A stretch of 54,169 bases of DNA from DATJFH01 sp035495815. GTDB taxonomy: Bacteria; Acidobacteriota; Terriglobia; Bryobacterales; Bryobacteraceae. Location of the stretch: the NCBI GenBank assembly GCA_035495815.1, contig DATJFH010000204.1, forward strand, positions 1 to 54,169. Reading direction: 5' to 3'. Position 1 is the first letter of the stretch. Every line of letters begins with the position of its first letter. The position numbers were made by a program, and so were the translations under genes. The notes beneath the pieces were generated by a model. The model had not been told where the DNA came from and ran no database searches. It saw only the letters and a list, made by a program, of their open reading frames with translations. Positions 42,802 to 50,419 of this stretch are shown here, piece after piece.

Positions 42802-43713
42802 ATGCGGGAAACGGCACATTCCGGCCCGAAGCTCTCCATATCCGGCGAAGTCTCTTCGTTCCTTCATTATTGCAGAGTAGAGAAAGGTTTGTCTGCCAAT
42901 ACTTTGGCGGCGTATACGCGGGATCTGCAGGCCTTTTCGAGCCGTGCCGAGCAGGAAAACGGAGTCCCCGGCCTGGAAGCGCTGCGCCGTCACCTGGATT
43001 CCCTCCAGCAGACCGGCCTTTCCCGGCGCTCGATTGCCCGCCATATGGCTACGCTGCGTAATTTTTACCGTTTCCTGGCCTCAGAAGGCCGCATAGACTG
43101 CGACCCAACCGAACGCCTGGTTCCCCCCCGACAGTGGCAGAACCTACCTAAGTTCTTGAATCGGCCGGAAGTCGAGCGCCTACTGGTGGCTCCTGACCCC
43201 TTCAAGAACACGGGCCTGCGCGACCGGGCCATGCTCGAACTCCTTTACGCGACCGGATTGCGGGTGTCCGAGTTGTGTGCGGTGCGGCTGGCGGATCTGC
43301 AATTCGAAGCCGGCGTGCTGCGGACCATCGGCAAAGGGAACAAGCAGCGCATCACCCCGGTGGGTAAATCGGCTCTGGCGGCCGTGCGGCTGTATCTCGA
43401 AACCGCCCGCCCGAAGCTGCTCGGCGGCCGTCCATCGCCGTTCCTGTTCGTCACCGCGCGAGGCGGGCGAATGACCCGGCAGGCTTTTTGGAAGCTGCTC
43501 GGGATCCACGGAAAGAAGGCCGGGATTTTTAGGAACCTGACTCCGCACGTGATCCGGCATAGCTTCGCCACCCATTTGCTGGAGGGAGGCGCGGACCTGC
43601 GCAGCGTTCAAACCATGCTGGGCCATGCCGACATCTCGACTACCCAGATCTACACGCACGTGATGCGGTCGCGGTTGCGGCAGACGATAGAGAAGCATCA
43701 TCCGAGAGGATGA
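42802..43713 (+). CDS. xerD: Tyrosine recombinase XerC/XerD type
   Basis: 303 residues, the typical length. The N-terminal SAM-like core-binding domain (about 14-100) has FLHYCRVEKGLSANTLAAYT and RDLQAF. All catalytic residues are present: R154 (ATGLRVSEL), K178 (GKGNKQR), H249 and R252 (HVIRHSFATHLLEGG), H275 (MLGHADIS) and Y284 (TTQIYTHV). It would resolve chromosome dimers at dif with a partner Xer protein. XerD fits slightly better than XerC by overall feel; this cannot be settled here. The cca gene follows 48 bases later. No phage or integron context is seen, so a housekeeping role is most likely. Confidence 0.9.
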   Translation: MRETAHSGPKLSISGEVSSFLHYCRVEKGLSANTLAAYTRDLQAFSSRAEQENGVPGLEALRRHLDSLQQTGLSRRSIARHMATLRNFYRFLASEGRIDCDPTERLVPPRQWQNLPKFLNRPEVERLLVAPDPFKNTGLRDRAMLELLYATGLRVSELCAVRLADLQFEAGVLRTIGKGNKQRITPVGKSALAAVRLYLETARPKLLGGRPSPFLFVTARGGRMTRQAFWKLLGIHGKKAGIFRNLTPHVIRHSFATHLLEGGADLRSVQTMLGHADISTTQIYTHVMRSRLRQTIEKHHPRG

Positions 43714-43761
43714 ACCCTTGGAGGCGTTCGGCCAGCGTCCGGACGGTGGAAAGCGAAGGCG

Positions 43762-45069
43762 ATGAGCGATTACTTGTTCATGTTGGAGAACCACCTGAGC
43801 CCCGACCAGAATCGGGTGGTCGCCGAGATGCAATCGGCGGCCTCGGCCTTGAATTTCAGTCTGTTCCTGGTGGGTGGCGCGATGCGCGACATGCTGGGAG
43901 GATTCCAGATCCGCGATCTCGATTTCACGGTGGAGGGCAACCCAGCCAAGCTGGTGAAAATCCTGACGGCCAAAGCGGGCGCCAAGGTACTTTCTGAGGA
44001 CGAACGGCGCCGGTCGGTGGAGCTGTTGTTCACCGGCGGCGTAACCGCGGAAGTCTCCATGTCCAGGACGGAGCGGCATGGCCGGGCCGGCAGCCCGCCC
44101 CAGGTGACGCCCGGAACCATTCAGGATGATCTGCGGCGCCGCGATTTCACCGTCAACGCCATCACCCTCTCCCTGAACCGCGCCTCGCGCGGCCTCCTGC
44201 TGGATCCTTTGAACGGACTGGCCGACATCGGCCGCAAGGAGCTGCGCGTGATTCAGTCTGGCGTGTTCCATGACGATCCCGTGCGGCTGCTGCGCCTGAT
44301 CCGTTTGCGGCTGCGGCTCGGGTACACCGTCGAGGAGCGGACGCAATCTCTGTTCGACAGCGCCCGGGAAGCGAAGATCGAGGAGGACATCCCCCACCGG
44401 ATGTTGTGCGAGGAATTGAAGCTCGCGGCCACCGAGCCGAATCCGTCCGAAGTGGTGGCCGAGCTGGCGCGCCTGGGACTGCTCACCTTGTTCTCGCCCT
44501 CCATGACCGAAGCCAAATTGAACCTGGCGGGTCTGGTGAAGCTGGAAAAAGCCCGACGGCAGATGCCGGCCGAGGCCCAGACGCTGGCCGCGAGTTGGGG
44601 ACCCTTCCTGTATGTCTTTACGGAGAAGCTGAATGCCAAGGAGCGCCAGGCGCTGATCCGCCGGACGGAAATGAAGAAGGCCGAAGTCGACGCCTGGCAG
44701 AAGCTTCCTCTTCGCGCTAAAAAGCTCGAAAGCGCCCTGAAATCCGCCCGCTTACGCAAGCCGTCGCAGATCTTCGGCGTGCTGTCCAAGGCCGCGCCGG
44801 ATGAGATCCTGTTTCTGCTCTACCACTCCCAGGCACGTCTCGTTCACGACCGGCTCAAGAATTATCTCCAGAGATATATTGCTCTCTCTCAGGAAATCAC
44901 CGACGCCGAAGTAGAAGCCAAGGGGCTCACACCGGGTACCGCGAAATTCCATAAGATGAAGGAGGAAATGGTCGCCGCCAGGCTAGACGGCCGCACCCGG
45001 AAGCCGCCTCCGCCCCCGGTCGAGCCCGTCCCCATGGCCGGTCCCATGCGGGGCCGCGGCGTGAGGTAG
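43762..45069 (+). CDS. cca: CCA tRNA nucleotidyltransferase / poly(A) polymerase family
   Basis: 435 residues. The class II nucleotidyltransferase head has LFLVGGAMRDMLGGFQIRDL (GG motif near residue 38) and the catalytic D52-x-D54 (DLDFTVEG). Next comes TIQDDLRRRDFTVNAITLSL, then FHDDPVRLLRLIRLRLRLGY of the neck region. A helical body and tail extend to the end, with a proline-rich C-terminus. The protein adds or repairs the CCA end of tRNAs; some bacterial relatives add only A or CC, or are poly(A) polymerases, and sequence by eye cannot decide. No HD domain is evident. It lies just downstream of the xerD-like gene. Confidence 0.88.
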   Translation: MSDYLFMLENHLSPDQNRVVAEMQSAASALNFSLFLVGGAMRDMLGGFQIRDLDFTVEGNPAKLVKILTAKAGAKVLSEDERRRSVELLFTGGVTAEVSMSRTERHGRAGSPPQVTPGTIQDDLRRRDFTVNAITLSLNRASRGLLLDPLNGLADIGRKELRVIQSGVFHDDPVRLLRLIRLRLRLGYTVEERTQSLFDSAREAKIEEDIPHRMLCEELKLAATEPNPSEVVAELARLGLLTLFSPSMTEAKLNLAGLVKLEKARRQMPAEAQTLAASWGPFLYVFTEKLNAKERQALIRRTEMKKAEVDAWQKLPLRAKKLESALKSARLRKPSQIFGVLSKAAPDEILFLLYHSQARLVHDRLKNYLQRYIALSQEITDAEVEAKGLTPGTAKFHKMKEEMVAARLDGRTRKPPPPPVEPVPMAGPMRGRGVR

Positions 45070-45076
45070 AACCTCA

Positions 45077-45685
45077 ATGCGCTGGTTTTCATTCTGGCTG
45101 CTGGCGGCGCCGCTCCTGGCGCAGCAGCTCCCGGGACTGTTCTTCCGAGAGGATTGGAAGGAGACACCGGCCCAGACTCCCGTCACCCAGGCTCACGTGG
45201 CGAATCCGGACCTGGTGTTATCCCTGCACGGGCCGGGCCAGGCGGGGCTCAGGAAAAGCCATCATGACAAGCCCGCCGACGATCCCTACTACATCTGGAC
45301 AGGCACGTGCCCGTCCAACTGCGCGCTGTCGCTGCGGCATAAATCGGCTTCGGTCGATCTGACCGGACAGGCCAGGATCCGCTGGCGCGCGAAACAGACC
45401 GGCTTCCGGGAGCTTCGCCTCATTCTCAAGCTGGCCGGCGGAACCTGGCTCATCGCCGACCAGTCCGACGGACCTTCCGCCGACTGGCGAGTCCGCGAAT
45501 TCAACATCCCGGACCTCCGCTGGCGGCAGCTCGATATTGCCAAGATCACCGAAGGCGCCTGGGTGGACCACCCGAACCTGGCCAGGGTCACCGAAATCGG
45601 GTGGACGGACCTGATGGTGGGCGGCGGCACACCCGCCTCTTCTCGCGTGGACTGGATCGAAGTCTACGGAGTCGCCGTCAGGTAG
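45077..45685 (+). CDS. Small secreted beta-rich protein of unknown function
   Basis: 202 residues with a signal peptide (RWFSFWLLAAPLLAQQLPGL). The mature chain has GLFFREDWKETPAQTPVTQA, then DDPYYIWTGTCPSNCALSLR (a likely disulfide pair in T-C-P-S-N-C), WRAKQTGFRELRLILKLAGG, and TWLIADQSDGPSADWRVREF. The beta-rich, tryptophan-rich pattern resembles carbohydrate-binding or glycoside-associated beta-sandwiches, but no family can be named. It starts 7 bases after cca and may be co-transcribed with it by position. Confidence 0.7.
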   Translation: MRWFSFWLLAAPLLAQQLPGLFFREDWKETPAQTPVTQAHVANPDLVLSLHGPGQAGLRKSHHDKPADDPYYIWTGTCPSNCALSLRHKSASVDLTGQARIRWRAKQTGFRELRLILKLAGGTWLIADQSDGPSADWRVREFNIPDLRWRQLDIAKITEGAWVDHPNLARVTEIGWTDLMVGGGTPASSRVDWIEVYGVAVR

Positions 45686-45978
45686 CCGTCAATTATTAAC
45701 CCGGCAGTCATCGTTCTGTAACGATTGCCGAAGTACCGTCGGGGTGTATGCATCCCACTCGCCTCGCTGCATGGACGGCGCTCTTCCTCCTCGTTTTAGC
45801 CAGTCACGTAGTAGTTCTGGGCAAACTGGCCGGATAGAACCGGACCGGGTCCGCCCGAGGCAGCGTATTCCGGCTGCTACCCCGCTCTACGGCAGCCGAG
45901 CCGGCCTTAGCTGGCCTCGAGCGCTACGGCTGTCCGATTCGCGGAAATCGGCTATATTCGGAATCGGAGCCCCAGACA
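45686..45978 (+). other. Intergenic region before the FAD oxidoreductase gene, with one possible 29-residue peptide
   Basis: Bases 45748-45837 read as a short open frame, MHPTRLAAWTALFLLVLASH followed by VVVLGKLAG: one hydrophobic segment of membrane length. It begins with ATG but has only a weak ribosome binding site. Codon use and isolation leave it uncertain. From 45838 to 45978 several short inverted repeats are seen but no tRNA shape and no clear terminator. Confidence 0.3.
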
Positions 45979-47289
45979 TTGCGCTACCTGATCATCGGGA
46001 ATGGTGTGGCCGGCGCGACCGCCGCCATGGCGCTGCGAAAACGCGATGAGCAGGCCGCCATCACCATGATCAGCGGCGAGAGCGACTACTTCTTCTCCCG
46101 CACCGCCCTCATGTACGCCTACATGGACCGGCTCTCCCGCCGCGACCTGGAGCCTTTCGAGCGCAGCGTTTGGAAGAAACAGAATATCCGGCGGCTGCGC
46201 GCCTGGGTCAAAGACCTCGACGCCGGGCGCGGCGAAGTGACGCTCGAAACCGGCGAGTCCATCGGTTACGACCGCCTGCTGCTGGCCACTGGCTCGCGCC
46301 CCAATCGGCCCGCGTGGGAGGGCCTGGACCAGGCCCGCGACGGCTTCGTCCACTTCGTCTCCATGCAGGACCTCGACCGCTGCGAGCGGCTGACCGCGCC
46401 CGGCGGCAAAGCCATCGTGGTCGGCGGCGGCCTGATCGGGGTCGAGCTGGTGGAGTGCCTCGCGCATCACGGCATGGACGTGACGTTCCTGATCCTCGAG
46501 CCCTGGTACTGGCCGGTCGCCATGGCCGCCGGCGAAGGAGAGATGATCTCCGAGCACCTCCGCCGCCATGGCGTCCGCGTGATCCATAACGAGGAGATGG
46601 AGCGCGTCGAAACCGACTCCGCCGGCCGCGTCAAAGGAATCCTCACCCGCAGCGGAAAAGCCATGCAGTGCGGAGTGCTCGGCGTGTGCATCGGCGTCCA
46701 TCCGGCGGTGGAGTGGCTGGCCGAGGTAACCACGCCGCCCCGGATCGGCCGGGGAATCCAGGTTGCGCCGGATTTCTCCACCTCGCTGCCGAACGTCTGG
46801 GCGGCCGGCGACTGCGCCGAGATCCTGCTGCCCGGCGCGAGGCCGCTGGTCGAACAGATCTGGTACAGCGCCAAGCGGCAGGGCGAGCTGGCCGCCCGCG
46901 CCATGGCCGGAGACAGAATCGCCTACGATCCGCCGATTTTCTACAACAGCTCCAGGTTCTTCGAGATCGAGTTCACCACCGTGGGCACGGTCAACAACGC
47001 GCCCGAAGGCGCGCGGCATTTTTACTGCCGTCTTCCGGGAAAAGACGTGAGCGTGCGGATCGTGGAGTGGCGCAGCGCCGTGGCTGGATTCAACATGCTG
47101 GGCTCGCGCTGGAACCATACCTTTTTCGAGCGCTGGATCTCCGAGCGCCGCGGTCTGGACTACGTGATGGCCAGGCTGCCCGAAGCGCAGTTCGACGTGG
47201 AATTCGGACGGCAGGATCTTTCCCACGTGCTGTCCGCCTATGCCTCTTGGCGAAAAAGCGAGCCGGCGGCAGTCGGGGGAAAAGCCTGA
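45979..47289 (+). CDS. FAD-dependent pyridine-nucleotide-disulfide-type oxidoreductase
   Basis: 436 residues from the TTG at 45979. The N-terminus is immediately the dinucleotide-binding site: M-R-Y-L-I-I-G-N-G-V-A-G. A second site, AIVVGGGLIGVELVECLAHH, lies at about 145-165 for NAD(P)H. VWAAGDCAEIL near residue 273 is the C-terminal FAD motif. Relatives include rubredoxin and nitrite reductases (NADH type) and ferredoxin reductases. The C-terminal 130 residues extend the core, with SRWNHTFFERWISERRGLDY. The stop overlaps the next gene start (TGATG), which encodes a membrane iron-sulfur protein, so electrons are likely passed between the two. Confidence 0.88.
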   Translation: MRYLIIGNGVAGATAAMALRKRDEQAAITMISGESDYFFSRTALMYAYMDRLSRRDLEPFERSVWKKQNIRRLRAWVKDLDAGRGEVTLETGESIGYDRLLLATGSRPNRPAWEGLDQARDGFVHFVSMQDLDRCERLTAPGGKAIVVGGGLIGVELVECLAHHGMDVTFLILEPWYWPVAMAAGEGEMISEHLRRHGVRVIHNEEMERVETDSAGRVKGILTRSGKAMQCGVLGVCIGVHPAVEWLAEVTTPPRIGRGIQVAPDFSTSLPNVWAAGDCAEILLPGARPLVEQIWYSAKRQGELAARAMAGDRIAYDPPIFYNSSRFFEIEFTTVGTVNNAPEGARHFYCRLPGKDVSVRIVEWRSAVAGFNMLGSRWNHTFFERWISERRGLDYVMARLPEAQFDVEFGRQDLSHVLSAYASWRKSEPAAVGGKA

Positions 47290-48359
47290 TGGTCCGGCCG
47301 GGCGCGCTCTACTGGCTGCGCCACGACATTCAAAACCGGGGCGTCACCGCCTGGATACTCAGCGTCGCGTTGTTCGCGTTCTACCTGATCCTGTACTACA
47401 CAGAGGTCTTCACCGGCCCCGCGCGGGCGCTGGGCCTGGGCGACAAGTGGACGCTGTACGGTCTGCTCTATTCCATCGCGATCGTGGCCGGCGGCATCTA
47501 CGTGATCCGGAAATACCGCCGCAACCGCTACCAGATCGTTCGCACCGGCGTGGTGATGTTTGTCCAGGTGGTCCTGGCGTTCGCCATTCCCCAGATCCTG
47601 AAATTCTTCCATCAACCCGAGTTCTACTTTAGCTACCTGTGGCCGCTGAAGATGGACTACCTCACTCCCGGATTCATCTTTCAGCTGCCGCTCCCGTTTA
47701 TCCTGTACAGCTTTCTGGGCTCGCTGCTAATGGTTCCGCTGCTGGGCGTTTTTTTCGGAAAGCGCTGGTATTGCTCCTGGGTGTGCGGTTGCGGGGGCCT
47801 GGCGAACACGGCCGGCGAGCCGTTCCGCCACCTGACCAGCAAGTCTACCGCGGCGTGGAAGTTCGAGAAGGTCGCCATCCACGCGGTGCTGGCGCTCTGC
47901 ATTGCGCTCACCGCCCTGCTCTTCGTGACCTGGGGCGCGGGCGCAAAGCATCCGGAGCTGGCGCGGTTCACCTACCGGTTCCAGTCGCTGTACGGCTTGA
48001 TCGTGGTGGCCATGCTTTCCGGAATCGTCGGCGTAGGCCTGTACCCGCTGGGCGGAACGCGCGTGTGGTGCCGCAACTTCTGTCCGATGGCGGCCCTGCT
48101 GGGCCTGATCCAGAAGTTCGGCCGCTACCGCATCACCGTCAAGGACAACATGTGTATCTCCTGCGGCCTCTGCAGCAAGTATTGCGAGATGGGGATAGAC
48201 GTCCGCTCCTACGCCCAGACGAATACCAGCTTCACCCGGGCTTCGTGCGTCGGGTGCGGATTGTGCGCCGAAGTCTGCCCGCGCGGCGTGCTGCGCCTGG
48301 AAAACGTCACCCGCCGCGACCCGCAGGAGCTGGTTCAGATCGTCAACGCCCGGGGGTAG
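47289..48359 (+). CDS. NapH/NosR-like membrane protein with two 4Fe-4S ferredoxin sites
   Basis: 356 residues from the ATG at 47289, which overlaps the FAD gene stop; the same frame is open further upstream but there encodes only the overlapping gene. About five membrane helices: ILSVALFAFYLILYY, YGLLYSIAIVAGGIYVI, VVMFVQVVLAFAIPQIL, FILYSFLGSLLMVPLLG and LYGLIVVAMLSGIVGVGLYP. Between them are cysteine motifs of NapH/NosR type (KRWYCSWVCGCGG and WCRNFCPMAALLG). The C-terminus is a 2[4Fe-4S] ferredoxin: C289-x2-C292-x2-C295-x3-C299 (followed by E rather than P), and C320-x2-C323-x2-C326-x3-C330-P. It likely passes electrons across or along the membrane with the FAD protein. Confidence 0.88.
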   Translation: MVRPGALYWLRHDIQNRGVTAWILSVALFAFYLILYYTEVFTGPARALGLGDKWTLYGLLYSIAIVAGGIYVIRKYRRNRYQIVRTGVVMFVQVVLAFAIPQILKFFHQPEFYFSYLWPLKMDYLTPGFIFQLPLPFILYSFLGSLLMVPLLGVFFGKRWYCSWVCGCGGLANTAGEPFRHLTSKSTAAWKFEKVAIHAVLALCIALTALLFVTWGAGAKHPELARFTYRFQSLYGLIVVAMLSGIVGVGLYPLGGTRVWCRNFCPMAALLGLIQKFGRYRITVKDNMCISCGLCSKYCEMGIDVRSYAQTNTSFTRASCVGCGLCAEVCPRGVLRLENVTRRDPQELVQIVNARG

Positions 48360-48652
48360 GTGACAGGATGGTCGCGCTTCTCCTAGTGCTATTGGCGCGA
48401 TCTCGGTCTCCGTGCTGGAACTGGCAAGGACTGACCGCCCTCCACGACGGGAGATCAAACGCACATCCACGCCGCGCTGCGGGTGTCGAGCGCCGCTCGA
48501 GCATCCGGGACCGCTTCGTGCCGCACACACGGGGCCAACCGGGCTGGCATCGAGTCGAGAACCGGTTTGAGATTGTCCGGGATGCTCACGACATCCTTGA
48601 CCCGGTCGCCATGGGTATTGCCGACCTGTCAGACATGAGTTACCCTTTGGCT
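48360..48652. other. Gap before the toxin-antitoxin genes
   Basis: No supported gene. One + frame is open across it and continues into the antitoxin, but its translation shows no domain, and the antitoxin has its own ATG at 48653. TTGACC at 48597-48602 resembles a -35 box, without a matching -10 box. Confidence 0.4.
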
Positions 48653-48880
48653 ATGGGCATGCAAGGCATCACAATCAAACTCCCCGAGGCTGTCGCACGA
48701 CGACTCCGGGAGGAGGCCCGCCAAAGCGGACGCAGCGTCGCGGCGCTCATCCGCGAACGCATCGAAGCTCCGCCTCGCGATCGAGGGTCGGTCTACGCGG
48801 TCACTACCGACCTCGCCGGAAGCCTGGCCGGCCGGCGATTATCGGCCACCAATACTCGCGCCAGGTTCCGGCGCCCATGA
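48653..48880 (+). CDS. Ribbon-helix-helix antitoxin (VapB/CopG type)
   Basis: 75 residues from the ATG at 48653 (a second ATG at 48659 is possible). ITIKLPEAVARRLREEARQS, then GRSVAALIRERIE is the ribbon-helix-helix DNA-binding fold of CopG/VapB-like antitoxins. The C-terminal part (GSVYAVTTDLAGSLAGRRLS) is the toxin-neutralising tail. The stop overlaps the following PIN gene start (ATGA), the usual arrangement for toxin-antitoxin operons. The antitoxin looks intact although the toxin frame is broken. Such proteins usually repress their own promoter. Confidence 0.8.
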   Translation: MGMQGITIKLPEAVARRLREEARQSGRSVAALIRERIEAPPRDRGSVYAVTTDLAGSLAGRRLSATNTRARFRRP

Positions 48881-49298
48881 TCACGATCTGTGACACGGGC
48901 CCCCTCCTTGCCTATCTCAATCGCAACGATCCGCACCACCGGTGGGCTGTCGCGCTGATGAAACAGACCGGCCTCCGTTGCTTGTGTGCGAACCTGTACT
49001 CACCGAAGTTGTCTACTTTCTTCGCGAAGACGGTCTTCCGATAGATCCCTTGTTTCAAATGCTGGAACGCGAGGCCATGCGGCTGTCCTTCGATCTTTCG
49101 GCGCATTGGTCCCGCATCCGGACCCTGATGTCGCGGTATCCGCAGATGGACCTGGCGGATGCGTCAGTCGTCGTCATGACCGAGTCGCACTCCAAATCCC
49201 GAGTGCTGACCATCGATCGTAGGGATTTCAGCGTCTATCGACGAAACGATCGTCAGGTGATCGATTTCGTCTCGCCCGGACGGGATAAAGCACGTTAG
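48877..49298 (+). pseudogene. PIN-domain toxin (VapC-like), frameshifted near its N-terminus
   Basis: Frame 1 from the ATG at 48877 reads MITICDTGPLLAYLNRNDPH, then HRWAVALMKQT, the start of a PIN domain with the first catalytic aspartate. It then runs into nonsense. From about 48970 the other frame reads PPLLVCEPVLTEVVYFLRED and continues cleanly to LSAHWSRIRTLMSRYPQMDL, ADASVVVMTESHSKSRVLTI and DRRDFSVYRRN. All four acidic positions of a PIN nuclease are thus present (CDTG, the E of VCEP-LTE, MDLAD, TIDRRD), but across two frames, with one base missing (or two extra) around 48965-48975. Either the toxin has been inactivated or there is an assembly indel. VapC toxins cleave RNA, often tRNA. 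Confidence 0.75.
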
Positions 49299-49367
49299 TC
49301 AACCGGGTCCAGCCTGACTCGCCGGGTCTGTATTCGGCGGCCCGAGGCGAGCCTCAGTCCGGACGCT

Positions 49368-49381
49368 AGCCCTTCAGGGCT
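49368..49381. terminator. Short inverted repeat between convergent genes
   Basis: AGCCCT-TC-AGGGCT, a 6-base stem between the PIN gene (+) and the FGE-like gene (-). There is no T-run on either side, so it would be a weak terminator at best. Confidence 0.2.
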
Positions 49382-49409
49382 TCGATCAGCCATGCTGGAT
49401 CCTGCCGCA

Positions 49410-50153
49410 TTATGAACCGAAGACCAGCCGGAAGCCGATGCAGCCGTCGTGAAACTCGTGCGCAATCTCGTAGCGTTTCCCCACGGTGCAGTGTACTGCC
49501 CAATTATGAAAGCACCCGCCGCGAAGCACCCGTTCCGTACCTGCTCCCGCGAAGGGGGCTCCGTCTGTCGGAATCCTTTCCACTGACCGCGTGAAAACGT
49601 CCTGACACCACTCCCAGACATTACCCGACATGTCGTAAATCCCGAGTTGATTCGGAGCCTTCAGGCCGACCGGTTGCGTGTGATCGCCGTGCCTGCGGTC
49701 ATACCAGGCGACCGCGTCGATGTCGTCGCTGCCGCTGAACTGGAACCCGTCGCGCCAGTGCGGACCACCTCTGGCGGCGTATTCCCACTCAGTCTCCGCA
49801 GGAAGCCGGAACGTGAAAGTCCGGCCCGGCAGTTGTTCCGAAAGCACCGGGCGAATTGTGCTCTGGTTGATACGTTCCAGAAAGCCTCCGGGACCCGTGA
49901 TATCGTCCCAGGAAACGTTCTCGACTGGTAGGTTCAGCCCCTGATTCAAGGCAGGATTCTTGTCTCCCATTACATGCAACCAGAGCGCCTGCGTGACTGG
50001 CGCTGTTGCGATGAAAAACTCCGGCACATCGACCTGGAGCCCGCCCGTGGACTCTCCAAATGAGTAACCATCGCCGTTGGTTCCAGCCACGCGGACAAGT
50101 TGGAGCAGATACTCGCGTCCTGCGGCGCTCCATCTGTACGAAACAGCATCCAT
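49410..50153 (-). CDS. FGE-sulfatase-fold protein (second), cytoplasmic, with one catalytic-type cysteine
   Basis: 247 residues, no signal peptide. The fold runs from VDVPEFFIATAPVTQALWLH and PVENVSWDD through FRLPAETEWEYAARGGPHWR and GIYDMSGNVWEWCQDVFTRS to RVLRGGCFHNWAVHC and IGFRLVFGS. In bacterial FGE, RGGS-x-x-C-x4-C gives the two catalytic cysteines; here by eye the second is kept (AVHC) but the first is replaced by N, and an extra C stands at the S of RGGS. Full FGE activity is thus doubtful. Other members of this fold bind ligands or act in ergothioneine-type C-S chemistry. It lies between toxin-antitoxin genes and an ankyrin gene. Confidence 0.85.
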   Translation of the reverse strand: MDAVSYRWSAAGREYLLQLVRVAGTNGDGYSFGESTGGLQVDVPEFFIATAPVTQALWLHVMGDKNPALNQGLNLPVENVSWDDITGPGGFLERINQSTIRPVLSEQLPGRTFTFRLPAETEWEYAARGGPHWRDGFQFSGSDDIDAVAWYDRRHGDHTQPVGLKAPNQLGIYDMSGNVWEWCQDVFTRSVERIPTDGAPFAGAGTERVLRGGCFHNWAVHCTVGKRYEIAHEFHDGCIGFRLVFGS

Positions 50154-50419
50154 CGCCGAACTCTCCGGTCATTCACTCCTTCCAGCGGCCCACTGCCTGA
50201 CAGTCCGGACTCTGCCGGGAATTCTACCGCGCAAGGCCGGGGAACGGCGCCGCCCCGGAGAGTCTGCCGGACCACTGGTCCGGCGCCGGATTCCGGCTGG
50301 GCATTCCCCACAACGCGGTCCTTTCGGTGAGTCTGCCATTCTCACAAACCGCTGCTTCAGGACTGAAACATGGTGTTCGTCACGCGGATTGAATCGCAAG
50401 CAGGCGCATACCGGCGTGA
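50154..50419. other. Gap between FGE-like and ankyrin genes, with a 17-base palindrome
   Basis: No supported gene. Bases 50267-50283 (CCGGACCA-C-TGGTCCGG) form a perfect 17-base palindrome. The upstream end of the FGE-like gene on the minus strand lies here, so a promoter or operator is expected, but no -35/-10 pair stands out. Confidence 0.4.
50267..50283. repeat. 17-base perfect palindrome
   Basis: Two 8-base arms, CCGGACCA and TGGTCCGG, around one C. The spacer is too short for a hairpin terminator; a protein-binding site is more plausible. Confidence 0.55.

Noticed and set aside
45838..45978. Possible tRNA or structured RNA in the gap before the FAD gene
   Set aside because: Short inverted repeats do not fit a cloverleaf, no T-loop GTTCGAATC-like sequence, no CCA end.
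45744..46049. 101-codon frame overlapping the start of the FAD gene
   Set aside because: Serine/arginine-rich, overlaps the clear FAD gene start; no domain.
46668..47288. 5' extension of the NapH-like gene
   Set aside because: Same frame but overlaps the FAD oxidoreductase throughout; the translation is Arg/Gly/Ala-rich. The ATG at 47289 overlapping the stop is the natural start.
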